DNA of 64,000 bases from positions 6,758,001 through 6,822,000 of the forward strand of contig JAEVHH010000001.1 in assembly GCA_017607445.1 (NCBI GenBank), in the 5' to 3' direction. A program made the position numbers and the translations under genes. Numbering within the stretch: the first letter of the stretch is position 1; the number at the start of each line of letters is the position of its first letter. This DNA comes from Histoplasma ohiense. Taxonomy: Eukaryota > Ascomycota > Eurotiomycetes > Onygenales > Ajellomycetaceae. The notes below the pieces were generated by a model. The model did no database searches and had not been told where the DNA came from. It saw only the letters and a list, made by a program, of their open reading frames with translations. Positions 22,054-34,315 of the stretch are shown piece by piece.

Positions 22054-23345
22054 CTACATATCTCGACTCTCTGCCACAATTCCCCTAATCACATCCTGCA
22101 ACTCGACCTCCTGAACTCCAACCAATGTATTATCCGAATCCTCCCTCGTCGCAACAACCGATCGACCCCCGCCATCAGCAAAAATCTGGGTACAGAGAAT
22201 ATCCAGAATCCACCCCGCTTTCCCCTTGGCCATTTTCTCCCTTCCAGTTCGATACAATTCCTGAGTCGAGATCCTCTCGACCGCCCATTTGGATTCCGTA
22301 AGCTGCTCGAAGGCCGCTAGAATTTCGTTCTGTGTCGTCTCCAGGGACCTGATGCGCAGGAATTTGTTTGCCGTTTCGACGGGGTTGAGGAAAGTGCCGA
22401 CGACGGCCTGGCCGACGGAATCGATGAGCACGCCTGTGATATGCTCATTGCCTGAATCATAGATTCGGGCTGACTTGTTGGCTAAGTCGAAACCGAAGGC
22501 GGGGAAACGTTTGATAGACTATCGATGGGGGTTAATTGAGGGATCGTCAATTTTGATATTCAAAAGTCATTCTCCCCTCAAAACAAAGCTAGGAATGTTG
22601 GTATATATATATATAGTCAATATACCCGAAAAGAACGAAAAACGAAAAATGTATAAAATTCAACCAAATACGCACCCAATCGAAAAAGTTCCCCACCGCA
22701 ATCGCCGTCCACGAGAATCTGCCCGCTGTCTCCACGACCTTCTCAGCTAGATGCTTCATCACAGCTATTTTAGCCGGCTGGGTCATCCTCATCTCCGGCA
22801 ATCGCTTGTGTTCAGACTCTGGGTGATTGCCGAACTCGCTGGGTATGAAGCGGCGCACACCGACAGCAACAGCAGCATCGATGACATTGATCTGGTCGGA
22901 CACACCCTGAATCCCCACTACGCTGATGATCGCATGTTGGCCCCGTAAAGCGTCCTTGAGGGAGTTGACGGAGCTAAAATCAGCCCTGACGACCGGGATG
23001 TCATCAGGGAAGGTAGAGGTTGAATCGATACGGGTGAGGATTTGGGTAATGAGCTTGCGCTCGCCGAGTAGAGCAGTTAGGATATGTTGACCTAGGTGAC
23101 CAGCAGCCTGTGGGTGGGGGTTGTTGTTAGGTTGGCGGAAATCGGAGAAGGGAAAGGGAATAAATACGAAGGAGGTAAAGGGGGTATTTATTAGGGTTTG
23201 GGGCTTAAAAAGTTTATAGTTATTTATGGTTTGGGGGAATATACTCCGTAGATAGAGAAGAGATAGATAGATACATGAAGGGAATTCTAGACATAACAAA
23301 GGGGAAATTTACTCCGATAATTGTAACTTTTGAGATGTCTGACAT
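22054..23345 (-). CDS. NmrA-like / isoflavone-reductase-like NAD(P)-binding protein
   Basis: Three exons, 23345-23313, 23107-22676 and 22518-22054, give 309 aa, a normal length for the NmrA/PCBER group. The first exon is only 33 nt and codes MSDISKVTIIG. Splicing to GCTGCTGGTCAC restores the dinucleotide-binding GAAGHLG, so the Rossmann glycine motif is split by a 205-bp intron. Further landmarks are VVRADFSS, SVVGIQG, RRFIPSEFGNHPE, the lysine in TQPAKIAVMKHL, and AVGNFFDW joined to FGFDLANKSARIYDSGNE. Members are atypical short-chain dehydrogenases that act as reductases or redox sensors; the substrate cannot be read from sequence. The promoter faces that of the F-box gene. Confidence 0.85.
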
Positions 23346-24024
23346 TTTTCTTTATTTGCCAGGCGTGCAGAGGGGCAGATGAGGGAGAGGAGAGGAGTGA
23401 AAGTCCAGGAAAAGCGAAAGAATGAGAGAAAATTCCTTTTAACAGACCAACGGACAAGATATATAATACCTGATCCCGTTATTAATTTTAACGGATATCC
23501 TGCTCGTATTTATTTATGGGCTCCTCCCAGCTTCAGGCACCACCCACAGGCAGCAACAGTGATGATATGAGATGATGCCTTGCACTCGCCAAGCAGGCAG
23601 GAAGAAGCTGCGTTGACGATTCGCTTCAATCGACCCAAGGATCTCAGCATTATTTATCCCATCTGCGTGCGGGAGGCTCGTCGATGTTGTTCCAGGAACC
23701 CTGTCTTCAGTTCAACACTCTTCGACACCAACCTGGTGTCATGAATGTGACTGCCCCAATACAAATACAGAGCTCAAACAATGACTTTATTGCATGCACC
23801 GCACTGTGAGCAACTCGCGATGTCCGATGCCTAACTACGGTAACTAGGCCTGAGAAAGTCCACGCCCATCAATGAGTCAGTCGCATCCCTGCCACGCAAG
23901 GCTCTAGTTACGCCGTATTGCATGAACCAAAAATTGACTCAATATCATTATCGACTCATCGAGGAACCCCATCGCGAGCATTGGGACGGCTTCCCCTTAG
24001 ATCCAGTGTGCCATTTGCTCGACC
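23346..24024. other. Divergent intergenic region, NmrA-like / F-box genes
   Basis: A 679-bp segment with start codons on both sides pointing outward. It contains TGAGTCA at 23873-23879 and TGACTCA at 23935-23941, two exact bZIP (Gcn4/AP-1 type) cores 56 bp apart, roughly 85-150 bp upstream of the F-box gene. No coding sequence is supported. Confidence 0.55.
23873..23941. promoter_or_regulatory. Paired TGA(G/C)TCA elements
   Basis: Two exact copies of the 7-bp bZIP core, in opposite reading sense, within 69 bp and close to the F-box start codon. Two sites this close are more suggestive than one, but binding is not demonstrated. Confidence 0.4.
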
Positions 24025-25888
24025 ATGGAGAGCCTTCCCATTGAAATTATCTGGCATATAGGCTCCTATGTATGATATCCAGTTGATTTCGCTCCATTTT
24101 ATTACGTTGCTGTATTAAATCTCAGCATAGATTCCGCGGTTCCGGGACCGTGCTGCCTTGTGCTGTGTATCCCGGTCCCTGAACAAGAAAGCGACCCCGT
24201 TGCTTTACCAACATACCATCATTGAGTTGGACAATACCTTGCGACCGCGATCGAAACCGGAGTTCTCGCCGCCCTGGCTCACACAGCTGCGTGGTTTGTA
24301 TAGAGACAGGAAGACTCTCTGTCCGGTTATCACAAAGCTGTCGATGTTGTTCGCAAATGAGTCAGATGTCTTCGAACGGGGTGAATCACTGGCAATGGAT
24401 CTTCTGCTGGGTTGCGTTCGCGAAATGCATTCCTTGGACGAGGTTATGTATGTATGTCCTCCCTCGCGATGAAACGGTTATATAGTGGTTCAGTCGCTGA
24501 TTTCAAGCAAGCTGGGCCTCAAATCCTGTTCCCCCGGGCGACCTCATGGAAGCATTTGCTGCCCAAAACATAACTACCTTTACTTACGATGGCGATCCGC
24601 GTGTTACAAAACTTGCTTACCCTCTTGATGTCCTGAAACTGGACCTTCTATCACAATGTCCTCTCCGGTCACTTTCCATCAAGGCTAGTACGGAACCCGA
24701 ACTTCTAGGCCTGAGAGACGCCATTTTCACCCACCGGAAGAGTCTGGAGTCGTTGGCGCTCCGCTTCGGTGATTGGGCAACATTGAACGGTTACTTGGTT
24801 TTCCGAACTGGCTATCCAGACTGTGCGCCAAAAAGCGTATTGGAAGGCGAAGGAGATCCAACTTTCGTGCTTTTTGAACCATTCGTGCAGGCATCGGAAA
24901 AGCTTTGTTTACAGTCGTTTGACCTGCTTGGTACTGTATATTACGGTTATGGGTTCTCTGATTCCATTGAGGAAACTTTTTGGAAAGCAGTGGACGTCGG
25001 GTGTCTGAAACATCTTCAAATCTCCCGACGTCACATTTACAGGACTGTTCAGGGGACTCTGCTTGGGGAGTGGCAGGATTATCACTCGCTTGAATCACTC
25101 GCACTTGAGGGTAAACCTCTTCCGAATCGTGCAGGTTCCCAGGATTCCCAGGATTCCTGCTGGGACAAGATAGCAGCTCGATTGACCTCCCTAAGCGTAG
25201 ACCAGTTTATTCCCCATCTGGGACGCAATTTCAGCTCGCTTCGGATGCTCGCCATGACCATGCCCCTTTCGCCTTCTCATCTACCCATCCCTGAACTCAA
25301 GGCTGTCTGTCCGCTTCTTGAGCAGCTGGCTTATGTCCAGCCCCCTGGTTTATTTGTACGACTTGAAATTTTCCCACTTCCCAAGTTTCAGCTTCCCAAG
25401 CTAATAAATCATGTCTACATATCCAGACACGGGACCTTCCCGATCTAGAAGGCATGCCACACCTTCGCAGGGTCTATGCCATGGTAGGCCTCAAATCCTC
25501 CATCGTAATGGATTACTTTGCCCGCTTTATGGAATACTGCTGCAAGACCGAGTCTCCTCTTCTCGATCGCCTTGACCGATTTGCGGGCGGCGTCACCGTA
25601 TGTGACATTGTGTCGGTCCGTCAACTCGAGTGGAGCCTTCGCCTGCCGCTCAATGTCCAGGAAGCAGAATCAGTGCACGAAAACGAAAACGCCGAACTGA
25701 GCCCTTATATCCCCCTGTTGCCCAGGGATGAGTATTCCATGAAATTACCCGGTCAAACTACTATGTCTTGTCGGGGTAAGGTGTTTCGCCAACTTGATTG
25801 GCGGCAGTTGGAGGGCGATCCGATGGTTGACACGGTGAGGTACCGCTACTACAACTTAAAATGCTATCGAGCGCCAGGCGTTGATTAG
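24025..25888 (+). CDS. F-box-type protein, unknown target
   Basis: The N-terminus MESLPIEIIWHIGSY followed by IPRFRDRAALCCVSRSLNKKATPLLYQ is an F-box-like motif, as in substrate adaptors of SCF ubiquitin ligases. Four exons, 24025-24069, 24131-24447, 24512-25355 and 25427-25888, give 555 aa. The second junction (AT/gtatgt to caag/C) reads LDEVI-WASNPVPPGDLMEAF. The last intron is the least certain: 25356-25426 has a CTAAT branch-like site and yields TRDLPDLEGMPHLRRVY, whereas 25348-25391 also keeps frame. The body has repeated Leu-rich phrases (RSLSIKAS, ESLALRFGD, ESLALEGK, TSLSVDQF, RMLAMTM), like divergent leucine-rich repeats common in fungal F-box proteins. Confidence 0.78.
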
Positions 25889-26994
25889 TTACTTGGTATT
25901 ATCCAGCCACAACGCCGTACGTAGGACACTGTTTTTACCTCATGCATGCGGCACGCGTTCGCTTGTGACGACATCGGAAGAGTACATATTCTCGAGCTGA
26001 AAATAGCTTGATGAATCAAAATCAAATACCTAGAAACCTCATTCTTCGAGTTTTATTGGCCGAAAATATGGTCAGGTACCTAATTCGCATAGCTAAACAT
26101 GCAATCTTGTAGCAAGGCTTTTACCACCACGCCGAAAGGATCAATCCTTTTTTTTTTTTTTTTTTTTAATTCTTCATATTTTTTCTAAGGCTAATATATA
26201 TATATATATGCAGTCAGAGACTATGACAGCCACCCGCATTGTCCCATCGATGCTGGAGAATTAATTGAAAACAAAATGGCTCAGATTGATATGAGAAATT
26301 AAATCGGGTCTACGAGTGATGAGTGATCTTGAGACACGAGCGAAAAAAAAAAAAAAATAAAATAAAAAATTAAAAAAAATAAAAAAACATCTTTGAAATC
26401 TCTATACAGCTGAGTTTGGTATTGGACAGTATGGTTTATATTTTTATTTATATTTATATTTTTATTTTGGTGTTTTTTAAACGAAGTCCATAAAAGAAGG
26501 TGTTAGTTATTACACTGACAGTTTTATGACATATATGTTCCTCCTAGTTCCTCCTTTGTTCTATGTCATTCTTTACTGTCCACCTAAAAATCAGACCCCT
26601 TCCAATGATATGTCGCCTCCAAATTGAGCTATGCACATTCGTTAATAATTCAAAATCTTGAAATCCTACTACTACTCGGGAAGGATTGAAGCTTCATGAC
26701 TTGCCATAGCACCACCCACTACCTATTTATGAAATCCACCATTTATCAAGGCAGGTTATGATGAGGCCGGAAAGCTGCAAAGGGAAAAAAACGACACAAC
26801 TCAACAGAAAACGTAAGGGAAGAAAGCGTAGAAGAAACAGAAGAAGTATATATATATATATATATTTATAAACAAAGGAGACCCAAAAAAATTGAGAGCT
26901 TGCCCCATCTGATTTGATTGATGCACACGGATCCCATCCTCGCTCACTCACTCATTCAGACACCCATCCATATGTTTATATTTATATGGATTTT
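25889..26994. other. Intergenic, AT-rich, with homopolymers
   Basis: Between the convergent 3' ends of the F-box gene and the ABC transporter. It holds a T20 run at 26148-26167, a (TA)n run at 26194-26209, A-rich sequence at 26343-26387, and a second (TA)n at 26847-26865. No gene is supported. Confidence 0.65.
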
Positions 26995-29900
26995 CTACCT
27001 CTTCTCAACAAGTAAAAAGTGCATAGCGGCATATGCAATAACGATGAAAACGCCAGAGAATATGCCCAGGCCAATAACATCGTGCCACAGACCCAGGGTA
27101 TTGAAGCCGAACGCGCTCAGTATCGAGGCGCCGGGGACTTCGATGTCAAGACCGTATTTGTGGTCGATGAGAGTGAGGTATGTTACTTCGTTGACGATTA
27201 AGCCTTCGAAGCCGTAGTGGAAGATGGAGAGCTGTTGATGAAACATATATACTTTAGCATTATTGAATTGATTTTAATTTTAATTTTAATTTTTTTAAAA
27301 GAGAATTTTTTGTGTTGGAGAGGGGGGGAGGGGGGGGCTTGAAATTGGGTTGGATTCTGGATGGAAATGGAATGGAAAGTACGTACCACTTGAAGCCAAA
27401 GTGCAGATTTCGGAATTGCATCGCGGTTGAGAAGGAGGCCAGCAAACAGGAGACTGAATAGCATCACCAAGCTGCCCATCAGATTTGCGACACTGCCGTC
27501 TTTGAAGACGATGCCGATAGTCAAGCAGATGCAAGCTGCAGCGAGGTTGAACAGTAGGAGAATGAGCATAAATCTGAGGAATTCGGGCCACGCGGGGATC
27601 AGCCCAACCATCGGGTATACGATGATGCCCATGAGGATTGGTGGGATAAGGCGTAACGGGACGATGTCGAAGGCGACCTTTGAGGCGAAATAGGTTATTG
27701 GTGAATAATATCCGTTAGCACGTTCGCGGACGAAGAGTAATCGTTCGGTTGAGAAGACGTTTAGGCTAGTTAGGGTGCTGAAGCCGAAGAGGGCGAGGAG
27801 GAAAAAGAACAGGCCCAGTCTATTTTGGAAACCCTTTATGTCGTCTGTTAGTCCGTAGAAGAGAAATCCGGAAAGCACCGCGAGCACGATAGCGATTGCA
27901 TAGTGGGTGAGCATGAGCATGGGGTTGCGATATAGATTGCGCCATGTCCGTTGGGAAAGGATGGTGAATTGCCTGAAAAGGCCAACTTTAGCATAGCCAG
28001 TCATTGATTTATTTAAGGACCCGTTTGCTTCCAGTCCCGAGCTCGTAAATCCGTTTGCTTCTGCGGCCATGTTGACGGCGGCATTGATCTCGTCACGCAC
28101 GGATGCTGCGACATTCGATTCGATGTAGCTGGAGACTAGATGATCAAGGTCGGTGCCGAATCCCGCTGAAGACGGAGGAGGATGATCTGGGTCATCGAGA
28201 ACTCGCAAAGTAACATTGTTTGGTTGGCGTGATCGATGTTGGCCGTTCCCAGAAAGACTACCGACTATGTGATCTTCATCCTCAGTGCGTAAAGTAGAGG
28301 GCGTACCCACTTCAGCAGCCCTCCTCCTTGTATAGAGTTGCTTGTCCTGTCGTTGTTTGAGTGACTCTTTACGTTTACTGATTGGACGGAATCCCGATTC
28401 GTTAGGTCTGTCCGAGCTGCTATTGTCCACGGAAGCGTTCGACACACTCGCGATAGATTTAACCGCTCGTAAGCTGCTAGTCGCGGTTCTGGCAGCATCG
28501 TGGTTGACATCCAAATGAATTTCATCTTCATACCGCGAGTGAGTGTTACTAGCATGCATGGTCAGATCAACAAGATAGTCCGCGATATTAAAGCCAGAGG
28601 GACACGAATATCCGATATGGTCGAAATATGGTTGGCAGCTGGCGAATGGGCCAGAGTAAACGGTTTTGCCCTCAGCCAGTAAGATTAATTGATCGAATAA
28701 TGCCACAATATTCGAGCGGGGCTGGTGGATTGTAAAGATGACGGTGCGGTTGAAATTTTTAGCCAAGGTCACCAAGCACTCAACAACATTGAACGCATTG
28801 AAAGCATCCTGCAAAGAGTCAATAATGGATTTACTAAAGTGGGCAGCGAAATATTTCGGGGGGGGAGGGGGGAAGGGGGAGGAGACATACCAGGCCACTG
28901 GTAGGTTCATCCAGGAACAAAATGCTAGGGCTCGTCACAAGTTCGCATGCTATACCAACACGTCTCTTTTCCCCGCCAGAGATACCGCGCCCCCTTCCCT
29001 CCTCAGATCCGATCATCTGATCTTTAATATGATAGATCCCAAGCTGCTTCTCGACTTCAAAAACTTTCTGCTCCTTTGCAGCCCTACTCATATTCCGGGG
29101 CAACCTGAGTAAAGCGCTGGTCAAAATTGTCTCATGGACTGTGAGAGTCGGTAACATCGTGTCCTCCTGATCAACAAATCCTATGACACTACGATATTCA
29201 TCGTCATCGACCTTCTCTCCATTCACATAAAAGACACCTTCCACCGTGCCACGTTTGTTCTTTCTGGCAAGAATATCCAAGAATGTAGTCTTTCCTGCAC
29301 CAGAGGCTCCCATAATGGCCATAAGTTGGCCTGGATGAGCAGAACCTTGGATGCCTGAAAGGATTTGCCTTCCGTTAAGATAGTAGGCAACGTTTTCAAA
29401 GTGTAGCGAGGCGGGTTTGTGGTCGACCATGAGTTTCGCACCTTCATCATCGGAGTCATCGAGCGGTAATGAAATATAATCACGGTAGGCCGAGCGTCTA
29501 GACAGATACCATACGCCCATGATAACGGCCACAATGAAAAGCGAGCAACCCGCGATTACCCCCGAAATGAGCGGAGTATTGATAACTTTCACCGGTGGTT
29601 TATAACCTGGAAGATCAGTCTTATACAAACACTCTCCCGACCGACATGCTAAAAAGATAGCCGGGTCGCCAAAGATATTCTTGATCATGTCATTCATAAC
29701 TGGCTCTGAGAATCGGCTTCCATCCTCGTTACTACCTCCGAGAGTTGACGTAGACGTAAAAGTAGCTGGTCCCTTAATCTCCTCCTTCAAAAAGTCGCTC
29801 AGGTCAAGTGCATCCTTCTGACACAGCATCCTTTCAGCAATACATCGACAGCTTACGTTCTCACAGGTATAAGTCGTCTTGTTCTGGGAGTATGTACTTT

Positions 29901-30613
29901 CCATACCCCATTTGCAGGTATCCAAATTGCAGTAGAAAGATTCAACTTGGTCAACCCAGACTAGATTCCATGTCAGCAGGTGTGATATTGAACAAGGCAA
30001 AAAAAGGTATGATGTTTAAAGGACATGGATAAAGGAAAAACATACACTGAAAATTGCAGTTATGGTCCGACTCTTTACAAGAAAACGTAACCTCCGGTTT
30101 CTGATCACCAAGCATATCAACAATTTTGCGATTAGTCACCGCGCACATCTGATAATTCTCTTTCTGGGTAACGCCATCCTTGTAGCATACGCCTCCCTCG
30201 CCCTCCGGCATCATAGAATTGCAGACATTGTCCGTTTTGCAAACATTGCAGTTGACACCCTCCCAACCCTCTGTACAATTGCAGTATTTTCCTTTCCGGG
30301 GTGCTCTCTCTTTCCCATCCGGCAAGGAGCCGCAGAGAGGGAGGGTGCAATCATCCCCTCCAAATCCGGCAGGACAATCGCATTTCCCGTTGTATTTATT
30401 GCAAGTTGCGAACTGGTGGCACTGGAAGGCTTCGAGCTCGCAGTTAAAGCACGGAGGGCAGTCTTTCGGAAGATCGTCCTGAAGGAGTACGCGTGATGAG
30501 AGAAGCAGGGAGGAATCTGAGTGATTGGAAAAGGCCGAGGCAAGCCATGGTAGTGATGACGAGGCGAGGATAGAGGCGTAGAGGAGGGAGCTTGCGAGCG
30601 AAGGGGGTCGCAT
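26995..30613 (-). CDS. ABCG-family transporter with EGF-like N-terminus, Adp1-like
   Basis: Four exons, 30613-30046, 29960-28891, 28808-27387 and 27231-26995, give 1098 aa, close to yeast Adp1. A signal peptide (MRPPSLASSLLYASILASS) is followed by a Cys-rich lumenal region with EGF-like modules (CNKYNGKCDCPAGFGGDDC; CNCTEGWEGVNCNVC). A transmembrane span (LISGVIAGCSLFIVAVIMGVWYL) precedes the nucleotide-binding domain: Walker A GASGAGKT, ABC signature ISGGEKRRV, Walker B ILFLDEP. A second intron falls exactly after SGL and the frame resumes as DAFNAFNVV. A ~200-residue charged linker and a six-span ABC2 membrane domain follow. The first donor was chosen as gtatgt, giving NFQFWVDQVESF. It is a half transporter, so dimerisation is expected; the substrate is unknown for this subgroup. 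Confidence 0.92.
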
Positions 30614-31789
30614 CGCGGAGGGCTACAGACAGGGCAAAATAGACGAAGGGCGCATATACACAGAGCCGAGGAGACGATGAAGCAAGGATGACACCAAATA
30701 CCGTAAGATGTTGGTGGGTTGGTAGGGAGACAGAATAGTTATTGGTGATGTCAGAGCATAAAGGCGGAGTTGCAGGATGGAAACCTAGTTCATGACGAGC
30801 GAGAGGCGTAGTTGGCGATAGGCATCTACCTCGATTGGCTCGTTATTTCTCTTGCTGCGAACCCGAGCATCCACATACAGTTAGCGATCACTAGCGGTTA
30901 GGATAACTCCTGTACTCGAAGATGGACGGGCCGCAGGAGTCGACGCTGCGGAAGTGCTGGATGAGGAGCCGTTGGAGCCTTTGGAGCCTTGGAGTTGGGG
31001 AGGCTGGAACTGCAAACTGCAGGAGCGGCATGACGTTGCCTCGGGACCGGCGTAGTCAGAGCTTAGTCACGAGGCTCAGTTAACTCACTCCTCTGTACCT
31101 CCAGGGCTACTGTAGGTAGGTACACTATGTACACGTACACGTACATGTACAGTACATACATAGCTAACTACGGCGTAGTTAGTACTAGTGATTGATAAGT
31201 AACCGTCGCTGAATTCAAGCTTATCGTCTACACATAGCCGTTCTCTGAATCCTTCGCCTCTCAATAATCAATACAGTTTGATGATCCTCTTGCTATTGTT
31301 CCCCCCTCCAGCGACGAATCGGTATGGAGTTATCCCACTGACCAGCAGCCTAAATGCAACGGCGTTGATGAGATTAAGGGAGTTATGGATGATGTAGGCG
31401 CCGCAGAGATTCCTTGTTGTAAGTCGAACAACATGGGCATCTATATCCCGCCCTTCCATGAAAACAAGCCAGCTAACATCCAACCCCAATCCAGTACTCT
31501 ATCCTCTGTAAGGCCTTCCAGGCACGGCAGCGGTGGCCTCTTAGAGGCCACACTATAGCTCCACCATGAATGGCCATACGTCGGGCCAGAAGTGAATGCG
31601 CAGTTTTGTAAACTGAGTCTTTTCAAGAGTTGCCACCTGGATCCTGTTTCTTCTTGCTGTGTATATAGAGATTTCTCCAGCTTAGCACGCCCTCATGCCC
31701 TTCGAGAGGCCTTCGGGGCGCGGGCGCTTCCCGCTCCCTCCGGGTCGTTAAATTTATACATACATACATACCTCAATCCAGCACCCCAA
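30614..31789. other. Intergenic upstream of the ABC transporter
   Basis: Promoter side of the ABCG gene. Around 31126-31165 there is a GTAC-rich stretch of nested short palindromes (GTACACGTACACGTACATGTAC) and a TAGCTAACTA at 31161-31170. No gene is supported. Confidence 0.55.
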
Positions 31790-32218
31790 ATGCCAACAGC
31801 CCCAAAGCGAAGCGTAATGTCTCCACCTCCAGCTCCCCCCCCCAAGACCTCCATTTGTTCTCTGACAACCCATCATCCTCTTCCTCGAACAACGATGAAA
31901 ATGGTATCGTTATCCACGAAGCTCCTATCCAGAGCTATGGATTACGGTCCACAATACGGATCAGAGCAGCTATGCACCCGCATAGCTAACCTGTAGTCCG
32001 TCAAAATACCAACCCCGCTCTTGTCAGAAAATGTGCTGATAACACCCGGCGCATCGCTAGCGAATTTCCTAATATTCTACGGCCTGTACGATCGTGGCGA
32101 TCATGTCATATGCCAATATCCTACGTATCAGCAGCTGTATACGCAGCAGCGTTGGGGGCGGATGTAAGTCTGTGGAAGACGAAGGGGGAGGATAAGTGGC
32201 GGCCGGACATTGAGGAGC

Positions 32219-32257
32219 TGAGCGTGGGATGATGGCGCCAGTGGGGTTTTGAGGGTT
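32219..32257 (-). other. Inverted segment of the aminotransferase relic
   Basis: Read on the minus strand these 39 bases code NPQNPTGAIIPRS, the aminotransferase motif that binds the PLP ring region, placed where it would belong in the + strand gene but inverted. The + strand retains a separate SIIP-like remnant at about 32442, just before STLESIVQIA. Confidence 0.75.
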
Positions 32258-32261
32258 GACT

Positions 32262-32350
32262 TTTTTTTCTTTTCTTTTTCTCATCTTTTCTTTTCTTTTT
32301 CTCATCTTTTCTTTTCTTTTCTTTTTTCTTTTTTCTTTTTTTTTTTTTTG
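32262..32350 (+). repeat. Pyrimidine-rich (TTTTC/TCTTTT) tract with CTCATC units
   Basis: Imperfect repeats of TCTTTTCTTTTTCTCATC ending in a T-only run, inserted inside the aminotransferase relic next to the inverted segment. Confidence 0.85.
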
Positions 32351-33112
32351 AGATGGCATTGATTAGTCCTGAATAGAATAGAATGACATAGAATGGAAAT
32401 CGTTTTCATATACTTGATCACGATAAATTTCGTGTTCTCCTCGATCATCCCCCTTCAACGCTCGAATCCATCGTCCAAATCGCGTGCGAACACTCCAAAC
32501 CCATCATCATCGACGAAATCTACAGGCCGCTCTTCCACTCCATCACCCCTGCCGACCCGGAGATTCCCCCAATCCGTGATGACCCTGGGTTACGAGAACG
32601 TGATCGTCTCCGGCTCGATGTCCAAAGCCTACTCCCTCGCCGGCATTCGGGTCGGCTGACTTGCGTGACCCAACGTCGACTTAGTTCGGGCATGCGAGGC
32701 CTGAGGCCTGGCGCGCCTACACAATCGTCTCAGCAAGCCAGATCGACCGGCAGATCGCCCTCTACGCGCTGCATGAGGGGCGCTTGCACAACCTGCTCAA
32801 GCGCAATAATGCGCTCGCGCGGCATAACCTGGCGCTGCCGGAAGGGTTTATTGCGCAGAATCGGTGGGCTTGTGAGTCGGCGAAACCCGTGACTGGGTCT
32901 GTGGCGTGTGTGAGGTTTTTGAAGATGGGGAGGCTGGTGGATGATGTGGTGTTTCGTGAGAAGTTGTTGGAGTAGGACGGGGCGTTGGTTATGTCGGGGA
33001 GTGCATGGTTTGGAGATACGGGCGGGGCCCGGAATTCAAGGAGTATGTGAGGATTGGGTTTGTTCTGGATACAGGGGTGTTGGAACGGGCGCTTGAAGGG
33101 TTGAGTTTTTGA

Positions 33113-34315
33113 AGCACGGGTTTGAAAAGTGTATCTGTCAGCATATAAAATGGAATCATGTTGTCTGTGTCTGGTACGAGTGGGCTCAAACCACTGTACA
33201 TGACTGAATAATCATTCTCAAAAAACTCTAATTTTGTGCTCAACGACAAACTAATCCTCGGAAACCGAAACAGGGCGCCGGCGACCCATATCCTTGCTCG
33301 CGCCTCGGTGCGGATTGCGGGGAACCTGAACTCGGCATTCTATCAGCTTGGCCACGGCGAACAATGATGAGGAATCCCGAGGGGGTCGCAGCGAATCAAA
33401 TCGGCGCATTTGGGTGCCTTGTGAAGTCGGTCGTCGTAGACGCAGCATGTGCCACGGCGCAGATTATTTGATAAGAGTCTATAGAGTTAGCCGACGGGCG
33501 GTTGAGTTTGCCAGGCGGGCCACGTGACGAGCAGCAGATGCCTCGAGGCTCTTCTTGAGCCACCGTGAAGACAATTGCTGGCACGGGGCGGAGAAACTCG
33601 CGCTGTGGAGGACGATCCTCAGCGGGGTCCCTCGGACCCAGCCATCATGTTGACAATTGCCATTCACCGGTGTACGGACTCTCCTCCGCAGCATGGCGAT
33701 GGTTTTGGCTCTGCCGGCCCTGAGCCGAGCTATCTCACAGCTCGGTATCCCAACCGATCGCAGGAACGAACCATGGACGGGATTCCGCCAAACAATTGAA
33801 ATAACTGATGTGGCCTCCATTCCACGCCGAGCTAACCCCCCCTTTTATTTTTTTTTTTATTTTATTTATTTAATTTTTTTTTTTTGGTTTGTCCGGTTTT
33901 ATTTTTTGTGATCTTCTTATGCGCCATGACTTCGCTTGTTAGATGCTCCAATATCGGAATTTGCTCGACAGTCCAATCCTCGAAATAGTGCGTCTACTTC
34001 TCCGTAGTGAAGTTGGCCCTCCTATCGAGTCAACACAGAAATAGCAGTGTTATTTGCCAGGTCCATCTGGACGACGCTTGTGAGACGTGATGAAGGGTGT
34101 GAACAACCGTGGCCTTCAGTCTCTCGCAGAACAAATACTCAGGCAGAAAGCACTTTCGTTCAGTATTTCCCCCCTCCCTTTTCCAATACCTTCTTTTTCT
34201 TTTTCTTCTTCTTTTTTCCTTTCTCATTTTATCTTGTTGACTTTTGGCCTCGACTTCAAGTTTGCGGGGGATAACCGAATCCATTTCATTTCCTCCATTT
34301 TTTCCCACGCCACAA
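33113..34315. other. Intergenic between the relic and fat1
   Basis: Includes T/A-rich runs at 33842-33888 and 34191-34230. Open frames up to 113 codons on the minus strand show no recognisable content. The right part is the fat1 promoter. Confidence 0.6.

Larger units (their letters stand above)
31790..33112 (+). pseudogene. Broken PLP-dependent aminotransferase (class I/II) gene
   Basis: Conserved blocks of a fold-type I aminotransferase appear in the correct order but in different frames: DYGPQYGSEQL (~31938), ENVLITPGASLANF and VICQYPTYQQLY (~32025-32145), GADVSLWKTKGEDKWRPDIEEL (split here as GADVSLWKTK and WRPDIEEL, ~32155-32220), KPIIIDEIYRPLFHS (~32500), the PLP-lysine block SGSMSKAYSLAGIRVG (~32609-32656), and a C-terminal block ending ALEGLSF with a TGA at 33110-33112. 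Between them are frameshifts and stops, including TGA just after RVG and a TAG at 32973-32975. The catalytic Asp/Tyr (DEIY) and Lys (SMSK) are still readable. The conserved NPxNPTG motif lies on the opposite strand at 32219-32257. Pyrimidine-rich DNA interrupts the gene at about 32260-32350. It cannot make a full enzyme as read. Confidence 0.85.

Noticed and set aside
19998..25888. MFS transporter, NmrA-like reductase and F-box gene as a secondary-metabolite cluster
   Set aside because: There is no synthase, terpene cyclase or cluster-type regulator nearby; adjacency alone is not evidence.
33479..33820. 113-codon minus-strand frame
   Set aside because: Basic, low-information translation with no homology signal; overlaps other random frames on the + strand.
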